Source: Hymenobacter latericoloratus
GTDB taxonomy: Bacteria > Bacteroidota > Bacteroidia > Cytophagales > Hymenobacteraceae
Length of the DNA stretch: 64,000 nucleotides
Assembly (NCBI RefSeq): GCF_014199535.1
Contig: NZ_JACHNV010000010.1
Coordinates: 21,925-85,924, forward strand
Reading direction: 5' to 3'
The notes beneath the pieces are model-generated. The model had not been told where the DNA came from, ran no database searches, and saw nothing but the letters and a program-made list of their open reading frames with translations. This document shows, one piece after another, positions 42,432 through 51,106 of the stretch (its first letter is position 1; the number at the start of each line of letters is the position of its first letter). The position numbers and the translations under genes are program-made.

Positions 42432-42701
42432 ATGCCCCAGCCCGAACACCCCAAAAACAACGCCCCTGAGCGTAAGAAGTACAATTTCTTCGTTGACAAG
42501 ACGAAATACGAAACCGACCAGCAGCACCTTACGGTGCGCCAGATATTGGTCGATTTCGTCAAGGTCGACCCAGCCACCAAGACCCTGGCCATCAAACTCG
42601 AGGGTGACTTCCGGGAGTTGACTAACCTAGAGGAGTCCGTGGACCTGCACTCGGCGCAGCACTTCGGCCTCTTCGACAATTCCACCACCCAGGTGTCATG
42701 A
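42432..42701 (+). CDS. Multiubiquitin-type ubiquitin-like protein (single Ubl)
   Basis: An 89-residue beta-grasp protein: an 18-residue charged lead, then one ubiquitin-like unit (KYNFFVDKTKYETDQQHL, TVRQILVDFVKVDPATKTLA, ESVDLHSAQHFGLF) with the strand-helix-strand order of the multiubiquitin domain. It would be the modifier of the linked E1/E2/JAB. The C-terminus ends DNSTTQVS with no diglycine, so either the JAB trims it or attachment is unconventional. It overlaps the E2-like gene by four bases (ATGA). Confidence 0.78.
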   Translation: MPQPEHPKNNAPERKKYNFFVDKTKYETDQQHLTVRQILVDFVKVDPATKTLAIKLEGDFRELTNLEESVDLHSAQHFGLFDNSTTQVS

Positions 42702-43087
42702 ACTGCGGCGTTGAATTGCTCGTGGCGCACCTGCACGAACTAGGACACACGGACGCCAGCGTGCTGCGGGATGCCAACAGCCAAGCATATGCCCTAATTC
42801 CTGGATTCGAGATTCCTGCCGGCACATTTGCCGGCAGGAAAATCGACCTAGCCATTCAGACTCAGCCCGATTACCCGCGCTCGATGGGCTCGTCGATTCA
42901 TATCCGCGCCACGCCTCACCTCGTGCCGTTCGGCCAAGCCTTGAAAAACGGAGTGCTTATCCGTAATGTAATAGCCAGCGGCCTTGGCACCGACTGGCAG
43001 TACTGGAGCTACCGCTTTACGGTTCACCCTGCCAATCCCGCTCTCGAACTATTAGCCCAAATCAATGGAGTCTTTCGACAAAACTGA
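42698..43087 (+). CDS. E2/UBC-like protein without a catalytic cysteine
   Basis: A 129-residue protein matching the prokaryotic E2 family E pattern: ALIPGFEIPAGTFAGRKIDL, then a Pro/Tyr segment (QTQPDYPRSMG) and WQYWSYRF. Such proteins sit with Ubl, E1 and JAB genes. Its only Cys is residue 3, outside the fold's active site, so it cannot form the usual thioester. A Ser or other residue, or a non-catalytic role, is possible. It overlaps both neighbours (4 and 23 bases), indicating tight co-translation. Confidence 0.72.
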   Translation: MNCGVELLVAHLHELGHTDASVLRDANSQAYALIPGFEIPAGTFAGRKIDLAIQTQPDYPRSMGSSIHIRATPHLVPFGQALKNGVLIRNVIASGLGTDWQYWSYRFTVHPANPALELLAQINGVFRQN

Positions 43088-44507
43088 CAAAGATGAGGTC
43101 AGCGTAGCCGTACCCGCCGCGCTAAATCAGCAACTGCTGCAGCATCTACTCCGCGACGATGAGCAGGAAGATGCTACGTTTGCCCTGTATTACCCGTCGG
43201 TTGGTGAAAATCGGTTCACAGCCTTAGTTTACAAGCTGATCCTGCCAGAAGAAGGAGACCGGGAGGTACACGGCAACGTGGAAATCTACCCGCAATACTT
43301 CAAGCGCGCCTGCCGACTGGCGGCGCAGGAAAAGGCTGGCGTAGTGTTACTGCACAGCCACTTAGGCCCGGGTTGGCAGAACATGAGCCCCGACGACATC
43401 GACACGGAGGAAGGATACTCGCCGGCGGCGCTGACGTTTACTGATCTGCCACTGGTGGGCATGACCCTTGGGACAGATGGCACGTGGAGTGCGCGGGTGT
43501 GGGAGCGGCAAGCTGCGGGCTACGAACGAAAGTGGGCAGCTACTGTGCGTGTGGTAGGTCAGCAGCTGCATATGAGCTATGCCGATCACCTGCGGCCTCT
43601 CCCCAAGCTTCGCAACATCTACAAGCGCACCGCGACGGTCTGGGGACCGGACAATCACCGCAGCCTTACCCGCCTGCGCGTTGGCATAGTCGGCTTGGGC
43701 AGCGTAGGCAGCATGGTAGCGGAAGCATTAGCACGCATGGGCATGGAGCGCTTTGTGCTCATCGACTTCGATGAAGTGCAAGAGCATAACCTGGACCGGC
43801 TAATGGGTGCTACTGTTCATGATCTAGGCCAGCCCAAGGCGGAAGTTGCGGCCCGTCAGATACGTCACGCGGCCACAGCCCAACAGGTAGAAATAGCTGT
43901 GGTGCCGCACGGCATAACCGAAGAAGCTGGTTATCGGGCTGCACTGGATTGTGACGTGCTCTTCAGCTGCGTGGACCGCCCATGGCCGCGTCATGTCCTC
44001 AACCACATTGCCTACAATCATTTGATTCCCGTGGTAGACGGTGGAATCAATGTCAGGTTTGACGAGCACAAGCAGTTTGAAGGGGCAGAATGGCAACTGC
44101 AAACCGTTGGCCCGGACCGACCTTGCCTACAGTGCCTCAAGGCTTACGACAGTGCAGACGTCGCAACCGAACAGGCTGGCATGCTGGATGACCCGTCATA
44201 CCTAGCTGGGCTGCCTAACACGCACCGGTTTAAGCGCAATGAGAACATTTTCCCCTTCAGCATGAATCTCGCGTCGCTGGAGGTATTGCAATTCGTTGAA
44301 ATGGTCACGGGGATTGCGGGCAATTACTACCTGGGAACCCAGCGCTACGACTACAACCACGGCTTCATTCGGGTCCACGACAACCGCACATGTTTGCCGG
44401 ATTGTGAATTCACTAAGGGAATAGCCTTGGGTGATAGTGTCTACCCAGCACCCATTGGTTTCGACCATTCAGCAACAGACGCCCGTAAACGTCAGCATAT
44501 CAGCTAA
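43065..44507 (+). CDS. JAB peptidase-E1 (ThiF) fusion protein
   Basis: A 480-residue fusion. The N-terminal JAB/JAMM domain (about 15-175) has the metal site H97-x-H99...S108-x2-D111 (LLHSHLGPGWQNMSPDD) and would remove or mature Ubl. The E1 domain (about 195-470) has the nucleotide motif GIVGLGSVGSMVAEALA, acidic LIDFDEVQEHNLDRL and catalytic Asp in SCVDRPWPR. Zinc ligands are C354/C357 and C443/C447. No cysteine lies between those pairs, where E1 enzymes keep the thioester Cys. It is followed by a perfect terminator. Confidence 0.85.
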   Translation: MESFDKTDKDEVSVAVPAALNQQLLQHLLRDDEQEDATFALYYPSVGENRFTALVYKLILPEEGDREVHGNVEIYPQYFKRACRLAAQEKAGVVLLHSHLGPGWQNMSPDDIDTEEGYSPAALTFTDLPLVGMTLGTDGTWSARVWERQAAGYERKWAATVRVVGQQLHMSYADHLRPLPKLRNIYKRTATVWGPDNHRSLTRLRVGIVGLGSVGSMVAEALARMGMERFVLIDFDEVQEHNLDRLMGATVHDLGQPKAEVAARQIRHAATAQQVEIAVVPHGITEEAGYRAALDCDVLFSCVDRPWPRHVLNHIAYNHLIPVVDGGINVRFDEHKQFEGAEWQLQTVGPDRPCLQCLKAYDSADVATEQAGMLDDPSYLAGLPNTHRFKRNENIFPFSMNLASLEVLQFVEMVTGIAGNYYLGTQRYDYNHGFIRVHDNRTCLPDCEFTKGIALGDSVYPAPIGFDHSATDARKRQHIS

Positions 44508-44522
44508 CACGTACAAGTCTAC

Positions 44523-44566
44523 GGAACGCAAAAGGGCCTGCTCATGAGCAGGCCCTTTTGCGTTCC
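44523..44566 (+). terminator. Terminator of the Ubl operon (44-base palindrome)
   Basis: The 22-base arms are perfectly complementary, with an A run before and a T run inside the stem. It lies 15 bases after the JAB-E1 stop and can work in either direction. Confidence 0.85.
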
Positions 44567-44642
44567 TATACCGAATATCCACTAGCCAATAGCCTTTGGT
44601 AACTCTGCGAAAAGGAGTATTGGTTGACTTCCTGCTAAACGA

Positions 44643-44691
44643 GGATAAGGTATGATAAGCTTTACTTATCATACCTTATCCATTATCTTTG
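44643..44691 (+). promoter_or_regulatory. Recombinase promoter overlapped by a 17-bp inverted repeat
   Basis: GGATAAGGTATGATAAG (44643-44659) is repeated in perfect inversion at 44665-44681, with a 5-base spacer. TTTA in and beside the spacer is placed like a -33 element, 19 bases before an exact -7 motif TATCTTTG (44684-44691). The repeat could be an operator or the recombinase's own binding site. Confidence 0.6.
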
Positions 44692-44738
44692 AGAGACGCC
44701 AATTTTCCGGGTGTTTACTCCTTATATAATAGGCTGCC

Positions 44739-45698
44739 GTGAGCACCGTCCCCGTTGTCCCACCTTCCCCCGCGTCCACCGGCCTCGCACACCTAGCCGA
44801 GCAGACCGCCCGCTATGTCGAAGCCGGCCTACAGGGCGCCCCCAACACGGCCCGGGCCTACGCCGGGGACTGGCGCCGCTTCTCGGCCTGGTGTACCGAG
44901 CACGGACAGGTCGCGCTACCGGCGTCGGTGGATACGCTCGCCGGATTTGTGACCCACTTGGCCGAAACTGGCAAAAAGGTGGCCACCATCCAGCGCCACT
45001 GCGCGGCCATCAGCAAGGCCCACGCGCTGCGGGACCTGGCCTCGCCCACGGACGACAAGAAGTTCAAGGTGCTGCTCGAAGGTATCAGCCGGGTTAAGGG
45101 CACCCGCCAGAAGCAGGCCCCGGCATTTTCGCTGGCGAGCTTCAAGCGCACCGTCAAGCACATCGACCCCTCAACACCAGCTGGCCTGCGCGACCGGGTA
45201 ATTTTGCTGCTCGGCTTCACGGGGGCATTTCGGCGCTCGGAGCTCTCTGCGCTTGACTTGGATGACCTCGCATTTTCGGACGAAGGGCTCACCATTGACC
45301 TGAAGCGCAGTAAGACCAACCAGTTGGGGGTAGCCGAGGAAAAAGCCATTTTCTACTCCCCGGACCCAGCACTCTGTCCCATCCGCACGCTGCAGGCCTG
45401 GCTGCGGCTGCTCGGCCGTACCACCGGCCCGGTACTGGTGTCTTTGCGAAAAGGTGGCCGGCTAACGGAGCGACGGCTGACGGATGTGCACCTGAACAAG
45501 ATTGTGCAGCGGCACCTGGGCCCCAAGTTCACCGCCCACTCACTCCGCGCTTCGTTCGTGACGGTGGCTAAGCTCAACGGCGCCGACGACAGCGAGGTCA
45601 TGAACCAGACCAAGCACAAAACTAGCTCCATGATTCGGCGCTATACCCGCCTTGACAATGTGCGCCAGCATAATGCGGCGCAAAAATTAGGTTTGTAA
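44739..45698 (+). CDS. Tyrosine recombinase/integrase
   Basis: A 319-residue site-specific recombinase. The SAM-like core-binding domain is about 22-110 (NTARAYAGDWRRFSAWCTEH). Catalytic residues are the Arg in GAFRRSELSALD (about 166), the HSLR box (about 267) and the Tyr in IRRYTR (about 302). It could resolve plasmid multimers or move the defence island. Start is GTG; the leading 40 residues are Pro/Ser-rich. The following 288 bases (45699-45986) are AT-rich with no gene I can support, only TACCTTTG (45949-45956), a -7 element for the next operon. Confidence 0.87.
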   Translation: MSTVPVVPPSPASTGLAHLAEQTARYVEAGLQGAPNTARAYAGDWRRFSAWCTEHGQVALPASVDTLAGFVTHLAETGKKVATIQRHCAAISKAHALRDLASPTDDKKFKVLLEGISRVKGTRQKQAPAFSLASFKRTVKHIDPSTPAGLRDRVILLLGFTGAFRRSELSALDLDDLAFSDEGLTIDLKRSKTNQLGVAEEKAIFYSPDPALCPIRTLQAWLRLLGRTTGPVLVSLRKGGRLTERRLTDVHLNKIVQRHLGPKFTAHSLRASFVTVAKLNGADDSEVMNQTKHKTSSMIRRYTRLDNVRQHNAAQKLGL

Positions 45699-45986
45699 TA
45701 TGGATTACAAATAGCGGCGGTGATAAAGATAAACCCTTACTTTATCCGCATACTCCTGAATTAGAAAATGTATTAATACAATATTTCTTAATGATTAATT
45801 GCTATATTTTACAGCGGTTCGGTTTAGTGGAAGTCAAATGACACTTGTCCTTCCTAATTTCTAGATAATACGCATAATTTTTCGGCAGTCCATTGGGATT
45901 TTGCTTACAAAACTGTAACCTTGATCCTGGCTTATCGATACACCTTCGTACCTTTGCACGCCCATTCAACTGATTTTCTTGCATTC

Positions 45987-46151
45987 ATGTCTGTAACTGC
46001 ACCTGTAACGATCCAATTCAACGACGAGCGAGCCGACTTCCGTGGGCAAGCTTATCAGGCGCGTTTGGAGCAAATGGAACGGGAAGCAGCGGCATTGCGC
46101 AAGCATGCGGTTGTGGATCGCGAGCGGATGAAGATGCGCGCCAAGCGCTAA
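45987..46151 (+). CDS. Small charged protein before the C39-like peptidase (54 aa)
   Basis: ATG 45987 lies 30 bases after an exact -7 motif TACCTTTG, which supports it as a real gene. The 54 residues are helical and strongly charged (YQARLEQMEREAAALRKHAV), ending KMRAKR. No family is recognised. It is 23 bases upstream of the large peptidase gene and may be its regulator, inhibitor or substrate. Confidence 0.5.
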   Translation: MSVTAPVTIQFNDERADFRGQAYQARLEQMEREAAALRKHAVVDRERMKMRAKR

Positions 46152-46174
46152 CTCAGTCCTGCTGCAGCTTAATC

Positions 46175-47959
46175 GTGCAAGACATCGCATATCGGGTTTT
46201 ACCTTATTCGTCCGATGCGTTAGCGGCGGAGCTTACTACAAAGCGGGTTACCGAAGCGGAAATTCGGGCAAAAGACCATTTCGCCTACCTCAGCGAATAC
46301 CTAGGTTCTACCAACGATGCGTTGGGCGCCCAAACAATGCTGGTGGAGGAGCCTTATGTCAGCCAATCCTATCTAACGGATTACGCTAGCTATTACTCCC
46401 TGGGATTCGCCGATTACCCGCGTTTCTGCAAACGCATTCATTTCTTCAAGCTGGCCTTCGCACAATCGGCGTTGGAGGACGCGTTAGTCGCGCCCGATGC
46501 GCCCCCCCTTACGGAACAGGGTCAGGAGATTGACCCAGCTGCCCTCGCGCGCTGGAAGGCGGCGCAAGACTTGTGGGGCTCGTACCTAGGTTATGTTGTT
46601 GTAAAGCCTTTACCGACGGCTCCAATCGGCGCGACACTGCTCAAGCCGTACGACAACGGGGCTGAAAAAGTCCGTCATTACCCCGCCCGGCGGCCCTACC
46701 ATCTCAACCTATTGGGAAAGCCACTGACCCTCAATTCGCTCATTTTTCAGGAGCAGGATTTAGTCGTGAGTGCCTGCGCGACTACCGCGCTGTGGATGGC
46801 CTTTCACAAAACAGCCCAATTATTTCAAACGGTACTGCCTTCGCCTTACCAGATTACGGCCGCTACCAAGAACTTATTCAACAGCACGGGGCGCACGTTC
46901 CCGAATGATGGCCTGGACCTTTACCAGATTGGTAATGCCATCGAGTCGGTGGGCCTTGTTGCCGAACTGCTGTTCTTCGATACACTCTCCGAAATTCAGG
47001 AGAGCAAGCGGGTCGCCATCGACCGACAACGAGCTGCTGGTTTATTCCCGTACGAGGGGTTCGAGGGACTTACTCAAGAAGATATAGCAGACTTGACTGA
47101 AGAGGAACGCGATGAATATGTCGAGCAGGAGGTAGCGGACCAGACCGAAATGGCCGGTTTTGAGCAAATGCGACGCTATAAGCGCATCATTTACGCTTAT
47201 CTGCGGCTGGGCCTGCCCATTCTCTTATTCGTTCGCGGCGACGGTGCGGACAGCGAGCACCTAGTCACCGTGACCGGCTATCGCGAAGCGCCTCAAACAG
47301 TACGCCGGACTCCCGCAATTTCGCTTGTCGGCGAGCAAGTGGAGCGGCTTTACATTCACGACGATCAACTAGGTCCGTTTGCTCGCTTAGGTTTTACGGA
47401 AGACGGGCAGCTAAATACCGTCTGTGCGATGCCAGGCAGCGAAGGACCTAACGACCAGACAGCTGCCTTACTCAATATCTTCGTACCATTGGCGTCCGAA
47501 ATTCGCATCAACTTCGAGCAGGTATACATCCTGGTCGAACCGTTTGATGTATTTTTATACCCTCGGCTCAACAACCCCGAGGACGTCGTGTGGGATTTGT
47601 ACCTAAGCACCAGCAATCACTACAAAGACGAACTGCGTCAGAATCCTTACCTCCCTGCAGCAGAACGAATAGCCATCGGCAAGCGGCTACTGCCCAAGTA
47701 TGTATGGGTAGCCCGAGCCTATTTGGGCACAACCCCCATCCTTGAATTGCTATTTGACGCTACGGACCTCCACACGGGCTTCTTTTGCCTGGGCATGACT
47801 TGGTTTAGCCAAGACTTGAAGCATCGCCTAACCTCTTGGCTCAGCGACCCATTTAACCGGCAAGAGACTGTGGAAGCAACCCGCATTCAATGGCGTTATT
47901 TGGATATGCTCTTTGCTGAACTAGGACTCCCGCTTACAAATAACGCTTCTACTAATTAG
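46175..47959 (+). CDS. C39/papain-like cysteine peptidase, large unknown family
   Basis: A 594-residue cytoplasmic protein with no signal or membrane helix. Residues C201 (VVSACATTALWMAFH), H362 (DSEHLVTVTGY) and D396/D397 (YIHDDQLGPF) fall in the order and context of a C39-like papain fold. An acidic helical insert (about 305-330) lies between Cys and His. The C-terminal 200 residues are unassigned. Set among defence genes, it may be a proteolytic effector; that is inference. Start is GTG. Base composition is less GC-rich than the tra region, hinting at transfer. Confidence 0.62.
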   Translation: MQDIAYRVLPYSSDALAAELTTKRVTEAEIRAKDHFAYLSEYLGSTNDALGAQTMLVEEPYVSQSYLTDYASYYSLGFADYPRFCKRIHFFKLAFAQSALEDALVAPDAPPLTEQGQEIDPAALARWKAAQDLWGSYLGYVVVKPLPTAPIGATLLKPYDNGAEKVRHYPARRPYHLNLLGKPLTLNSLIFQEQDLVVSACATTALWMAFHKTAQLFQTVLPSPYQITAATKNLFNSTGRTFPNDGLDLYQIGNAIESVGLVAELLFFDTLSEIQESKRVAIDRQRAAGLFPYEGFEGLTQEDIADLTEEERDEYVEQEVADQTEMAGFEQMRRYKRIIYAYLRLGLPILLFVRGDGADSEHLVTVTGYREAPQTVRRTPAISLVGEQVERLYIHDDQLGPFARLGFTEDGQLNTVCAMPGSEGPNDQTAALLNIFVPLASEIRINFEQVYILVEPFDVFLYPRLNNPEDVVWDLYLSTSNHYKDELRQNPYLPAAERIAIGKRLLPKYVWVARAYLGTTPILELLFDATDLHTGFFCLGMTWFSQDLKHRLTSWLSDPFNRQETVEATRIQWRYLDMLFAELGLPLTNNASTN

Positions 47960-48027
47960 GACGTTAACTTCCTGCATGTGATGTCCCTGGCTCAGGTGCT
48001 GGATCAGCAAGAATCTTTGAGCTTTTA

Positions 48028-49176
48028 CTACGCTTTTGTACGCTTGAGGTACTTTTTCAGCACCCATCCGTTCATTGGCAGCCGGTCGGCGTCCTGGAAA
48101 GAGATGTAGACGTATTTGCCCAGGCTATCCAGCACCATCACCTGTTGTCCTACCCCAACCACATCTACCCCTAGGCTTTTCGGGTTGGGTTTGATACGCA
48201 GGCGCAACGCCCGCTTAACGGTTCGCAACTTGCCCTGTCCGGCGGCAATTTGCTTTACCGAGTCGATGAGCTCGGCTTTAAGTTGCCGCAAATCAGCTTT
48301 CGTGGCTGGCTGCTCCAGCGGGTGCACCCTTGCCTCTACCTTACTGTAGCACCAGTCGATAAATGTGATAAAACTGATGATGCCCAGCAGTCCGCTGATG
48401 ATACCCAGCTTCAGGTTGAACCGGGCCAGCGGGCTGTTACCGGCCTGCTCCAGTTGCTGCACTCCCGTGGCTACCTGAGCGGAAAGGGATGCAAAGAAGC
48501 CGTTCATCTCGCTGCGCAGCAAGGCTACATCGGCGGCCGACTCTACCCGGAAGTTGGCAAACTGAGCCCCAAAGTCTTCAAATGTTTCATCGAAGTCGGC
48601 GTCGGTATCCGTTGCGTCTTCCGCATCGACTTCTTGCTGCAGGCGTTGGATGAAGTCCTGCGTCTGCGCTACCAAAGAGCCCAGACTTTGGAACTGAGTA
48701 GCCCACGCTGCCAGGGGATTTGCCAGCTTACTGGCCACCGCCCAATCGGTCAGGAGTTGCTGCTGCATGCCTTGCACAGATGCCGCCTGCTTTATCAGAT
48801 CGGATGTCTGGAATGCATCAGCCAGCATCCGTGATATGCTGCCGAGACTGCTCAAATTGGCCAGTGTATGAGCCGGAAACTTCAGTTGAAAATCGGCCAA
48901 TGGTTGCGCCAGTGCCTCCAGCGACTGTAGCCCCGGTACCAGCGGCACATTCAGCAGCCCCGCCGCTTTGATCGTCTGTTGCCACTTAGCCGAACCCAGC
49001 ACCTCAGCCCAGGGCGACGCAACCAATGAAGCCAGCCGGACATTGTCCAAAATTCCGCTCATGCTATTGGCGGTTATCAGGTCATGCAGCGGCTGGACTG
49101 CTTTTGCCAGGTTGCTAAGATTGTTGTAACTCCCGAACAGCTTACCGTAGTCAGGAATAGAATCGTGGATGGACAT
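48028..49176 (-). CDS. Membrane protein with C-terminal SH3-like domain, unknown function
   Basis: A 382-residue protein. The first 265 residues are helical, with an acidic stretch (VDAEDATDTDADFDETFEDF, about 185-205). One hydrophobic helix follows (about 255-275: LGIISGLLGIISFITFIDWC). The end (about 320-378) looks like an SH3-type beta domain (GVGQQVMVLDSLGKYVYISF). No family name can be given. It is convergent with the peptidase gene and divergent from the type III methyltransferase, inside the defence island. Confidence 0.6.
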   Translation of the reverse strand: MSIHDSIPDYGKLFGSYNNLSNLAKAVQPLHDLITANSMSGILDNVRLASLVASPWAEVLGSAKWQQTIKAAGLLNVPLVPGLQSLEALAQPLADFQLKFPAHTLANLSSLGSISRMLADAFQTSDLIKQAASVQGMQQQLLTDWAVASKLANPLAAWATQFQSLGSLVAQTQDFIQRLQQEVDAEDATDTDADFDETFEDFGAQFANFRVESAADVALLRSEMNGFFASLSAQVATGVQQLEQAGNSPLARFNLKLGIISGLLGIISFITFIDWCYSKVEARVHPLEQPATKADLRQLKAELIDSVKQIAAGQGKLRTVKRALRLRIKPNPKSLGVDVVGVGQQVMVLDSLGKYVYISFQDADRLPMNGWVLKKYLKRTKA

Positions 49177-49438
49177 GCAGCGACACGGTTACAGAGTCGG
49201 TTCGGATGGGCAGTGTTCCGCGCCTGCGCTCTGCTAGTAGAGAGGGAGGTTAACGATCAGCAAGAGCCGCCGGCCGGGTAGAAACGAAGATACGCCACCG
49301 GGGGCAGGGCACAAGGCGCCGTGCTAACTAGTTTAGCCTGAACGCCGCAGGCCGGACCACCGCAAACTTGCCGCCCGCAGATTCGGCGCCCTCCTGCCCT
49401 TCCCGTATCTTCGTCTTTACACCTATTGCTACGTCCGC

Positions 49439-51094
49439 ATGCCCACGCTCCACTGGATTGGTAAAGACAAAGTTATCAACCACCACCAGGACGTTCCGTT
49501 CCGACTTCTTGACCACCAGTACGGCGCCCTCGCCGACGGTACCCAAACCACCGAGCCCACCGGCAGCGGCAACCGCATCATCCACGGCGACAACCTCGAA
49601 GCCCTGAAAGCCCTGCTGCCAGAATACGAGGGTAAAGTGAAGTGCATCTACATTGATCCTCCTTACAACACGGGGAAGGAAGGATGGACTTACAATGACA
49701 ACGTTTCGGACCCGAAGCTTCGCAAATGGCTGGAGGTTACGTTGCAGGCAAAGTCAAACGGCAAAGATGCGGGCATTGGAGTAGATGACCTCTCGCGTCA
49801 TGACAAGTGGTTGTGTATGATATACCCACGCCTAAAGCTGCTTCACAAACTGCTGAGGGAGGATGGAAGCTTATGGGTTTCGATTGACGATACCGAATGC
49901 TTCAACCTGAAGATGACGCTTGATGAAATCTTCGGGCTTGATAATTTCATTGCGGACATTATCTGGAAGAAACGTGACAGTCCACCAAACGACAGAACCA
50001 TTGGTTCTATCCACGAGCACATATTGGTGTACGGTAAGGCGAAAGCAGGGCCGGGCAAAAAGACGTTAGCAGAGGAGCAATTCAATCTGCTCCAACGGAC
50101 TGAAAAGTCAAATGCAGACTACAAGGTATTTGCTGAACCAAATGGTCCTGACCCTAAAGGGCCTTTCCGAAAAATTGATACAACGGCCAATGGAAAGGGT
50201 GGACGCTTTGTAGCAAGCCTATTTTATGGCATCATCAATCCCTACACGCAGGAAGAAGTATTTCCACGGCAGGGCACTTGCTGGCGCCATAACCAGGAAG
50301 AAATGAAACGGCTGGAAAAAGATAACCGGCTGTATTGGGGAGTGAAAGGAGAAGCAAAAACTCCTATGCGCAAGCTATATCTCTCAGAAACCCGACAGGG
50401 TATGACCATACCTTCTATCTGGTATGATATTGCTCTAAATCAGCACGGTTCGGGAGATATTGAAAAGATATTCGGCGAGAAAGCTGCTTTCGACACTCCC
50501 AAACCAATTGATTTAATTCAGCAAATTGTCCATATCGCCACCGACAAAGATTCCATCGTCCTCGACAGCTTCGCCGGCAGCGGTACCACGGCCCACGCCG
50601 TGCTCAAGCTCAACCAGCAGGACGATGGCAACAGGCGCTTCATCCTCACGGAAATGGAAGACTACGCCGAGCGTATTACAGCGGAGCGGGTGAAGCGCGT
50701 CATGCAGGGCTACGCCGGCCACCCCGGCACCGGCGGCAGCTTTGACTATTACACCCTGGGCGCGCCCATCTTCACCGAGGTCGGCGAGCTGAACGAGCAA
50801 GCCGGCCTGGCGGGCCTGCGTCAGTACATCTATTACGCCGAAACCAAGCAGCCCCTGCCCGCGCCCTCGGCCGATGACAACGCGGCATTTCTGGGCCTGC
50901 ACGACGATACGGCCTACTATTTCCACTACCAGCCCGACACCGTTACCACGCTGGGCCACGAGTTTCTGGCCACCATGCGCACCCGCGCCGGCCAGTACAT
51001 CATCTACGCCGATAACTGCCTGCTGCCGGCCGAGTTCATGACCCGGCACGGCATTATTTTCAAGAAAATTCCTCGCGACATTTCGCGCTTCTAA
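49439..51094 (+). CDS. mod: Type III restriction-modification methyltransferase (Mod)
   Basis: A 551-residue N6-adenine methyltransferase and specificity subunit. Motif IV is DPPYNTGKEGW (residue 73) and motif I is LDSFAGSGTTAHAVL (about 375), the beta-class order with the target-recognition domain between. The central 49.65-50.53 kb is much more AT-rich than the ends, suggesting that this domain was swapped in. Res follows 12 bases later. ATG 49439 begins MPTLHWIGKDKV, typical of the family. Confidence 0.9.
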   Translation: MPTLHWIGKDKVINHHQDVPFRLLDHQYGALADGTQTTEPTGSGNRIIHGDNLEALKALLPEYEGKVKCIYIDPPYNTGKEGWTYNDNVSDPKLRKWLEVTLQAKSNGKDAGIGVDDLSRHDKWLCMIYPRLKLLHKLLREDGSLWVSIDDTECFNLKMTLDEIFGLDNFIADIIWKKRDSPPNDRTIGSIHEHILVYGKAKAGPGKKTLAEEQFNLLQRTEKSNADYKVFAEPNGPDPKGPFRKIDTTANGKGGRFVASLFYGIINPYTQEEVFPRQGTCWRHNQEEMKRLEKDNRLYWGVKGEAKTPMRKLYLSETRQGMTIPSIWYDIALNQHGSGDIEKIFGEKAAFDTPKPIDLIQQIVHIATDKDSIVLDSFAGSGTTAHAVLKLNQQDDGNRRFILTEMEDYAERITAERVKRVMQGYAGHPGTGGSFDYYTLGAPIFTEVGELNEQAGLAGLRQYIYYAETKQPLPAPSADDNAAFLGLHDDTAYYFHYQPDTVTTLGHEFLATMRTRAGQYIIYADNCLLPAEFMTRHGIIFKKIPRDISRF

Positions 51095-51106
51095 CCCCCG
51101 GCCGAT

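Noticed and set aside
42698..43087. Assigning Cys3 of the E2-like protein as the catalytic cysteine
   Set aside because: It lies at the extreme N-terminus before the first helix, far from the expected active-site region after the PxxYP-like segment.
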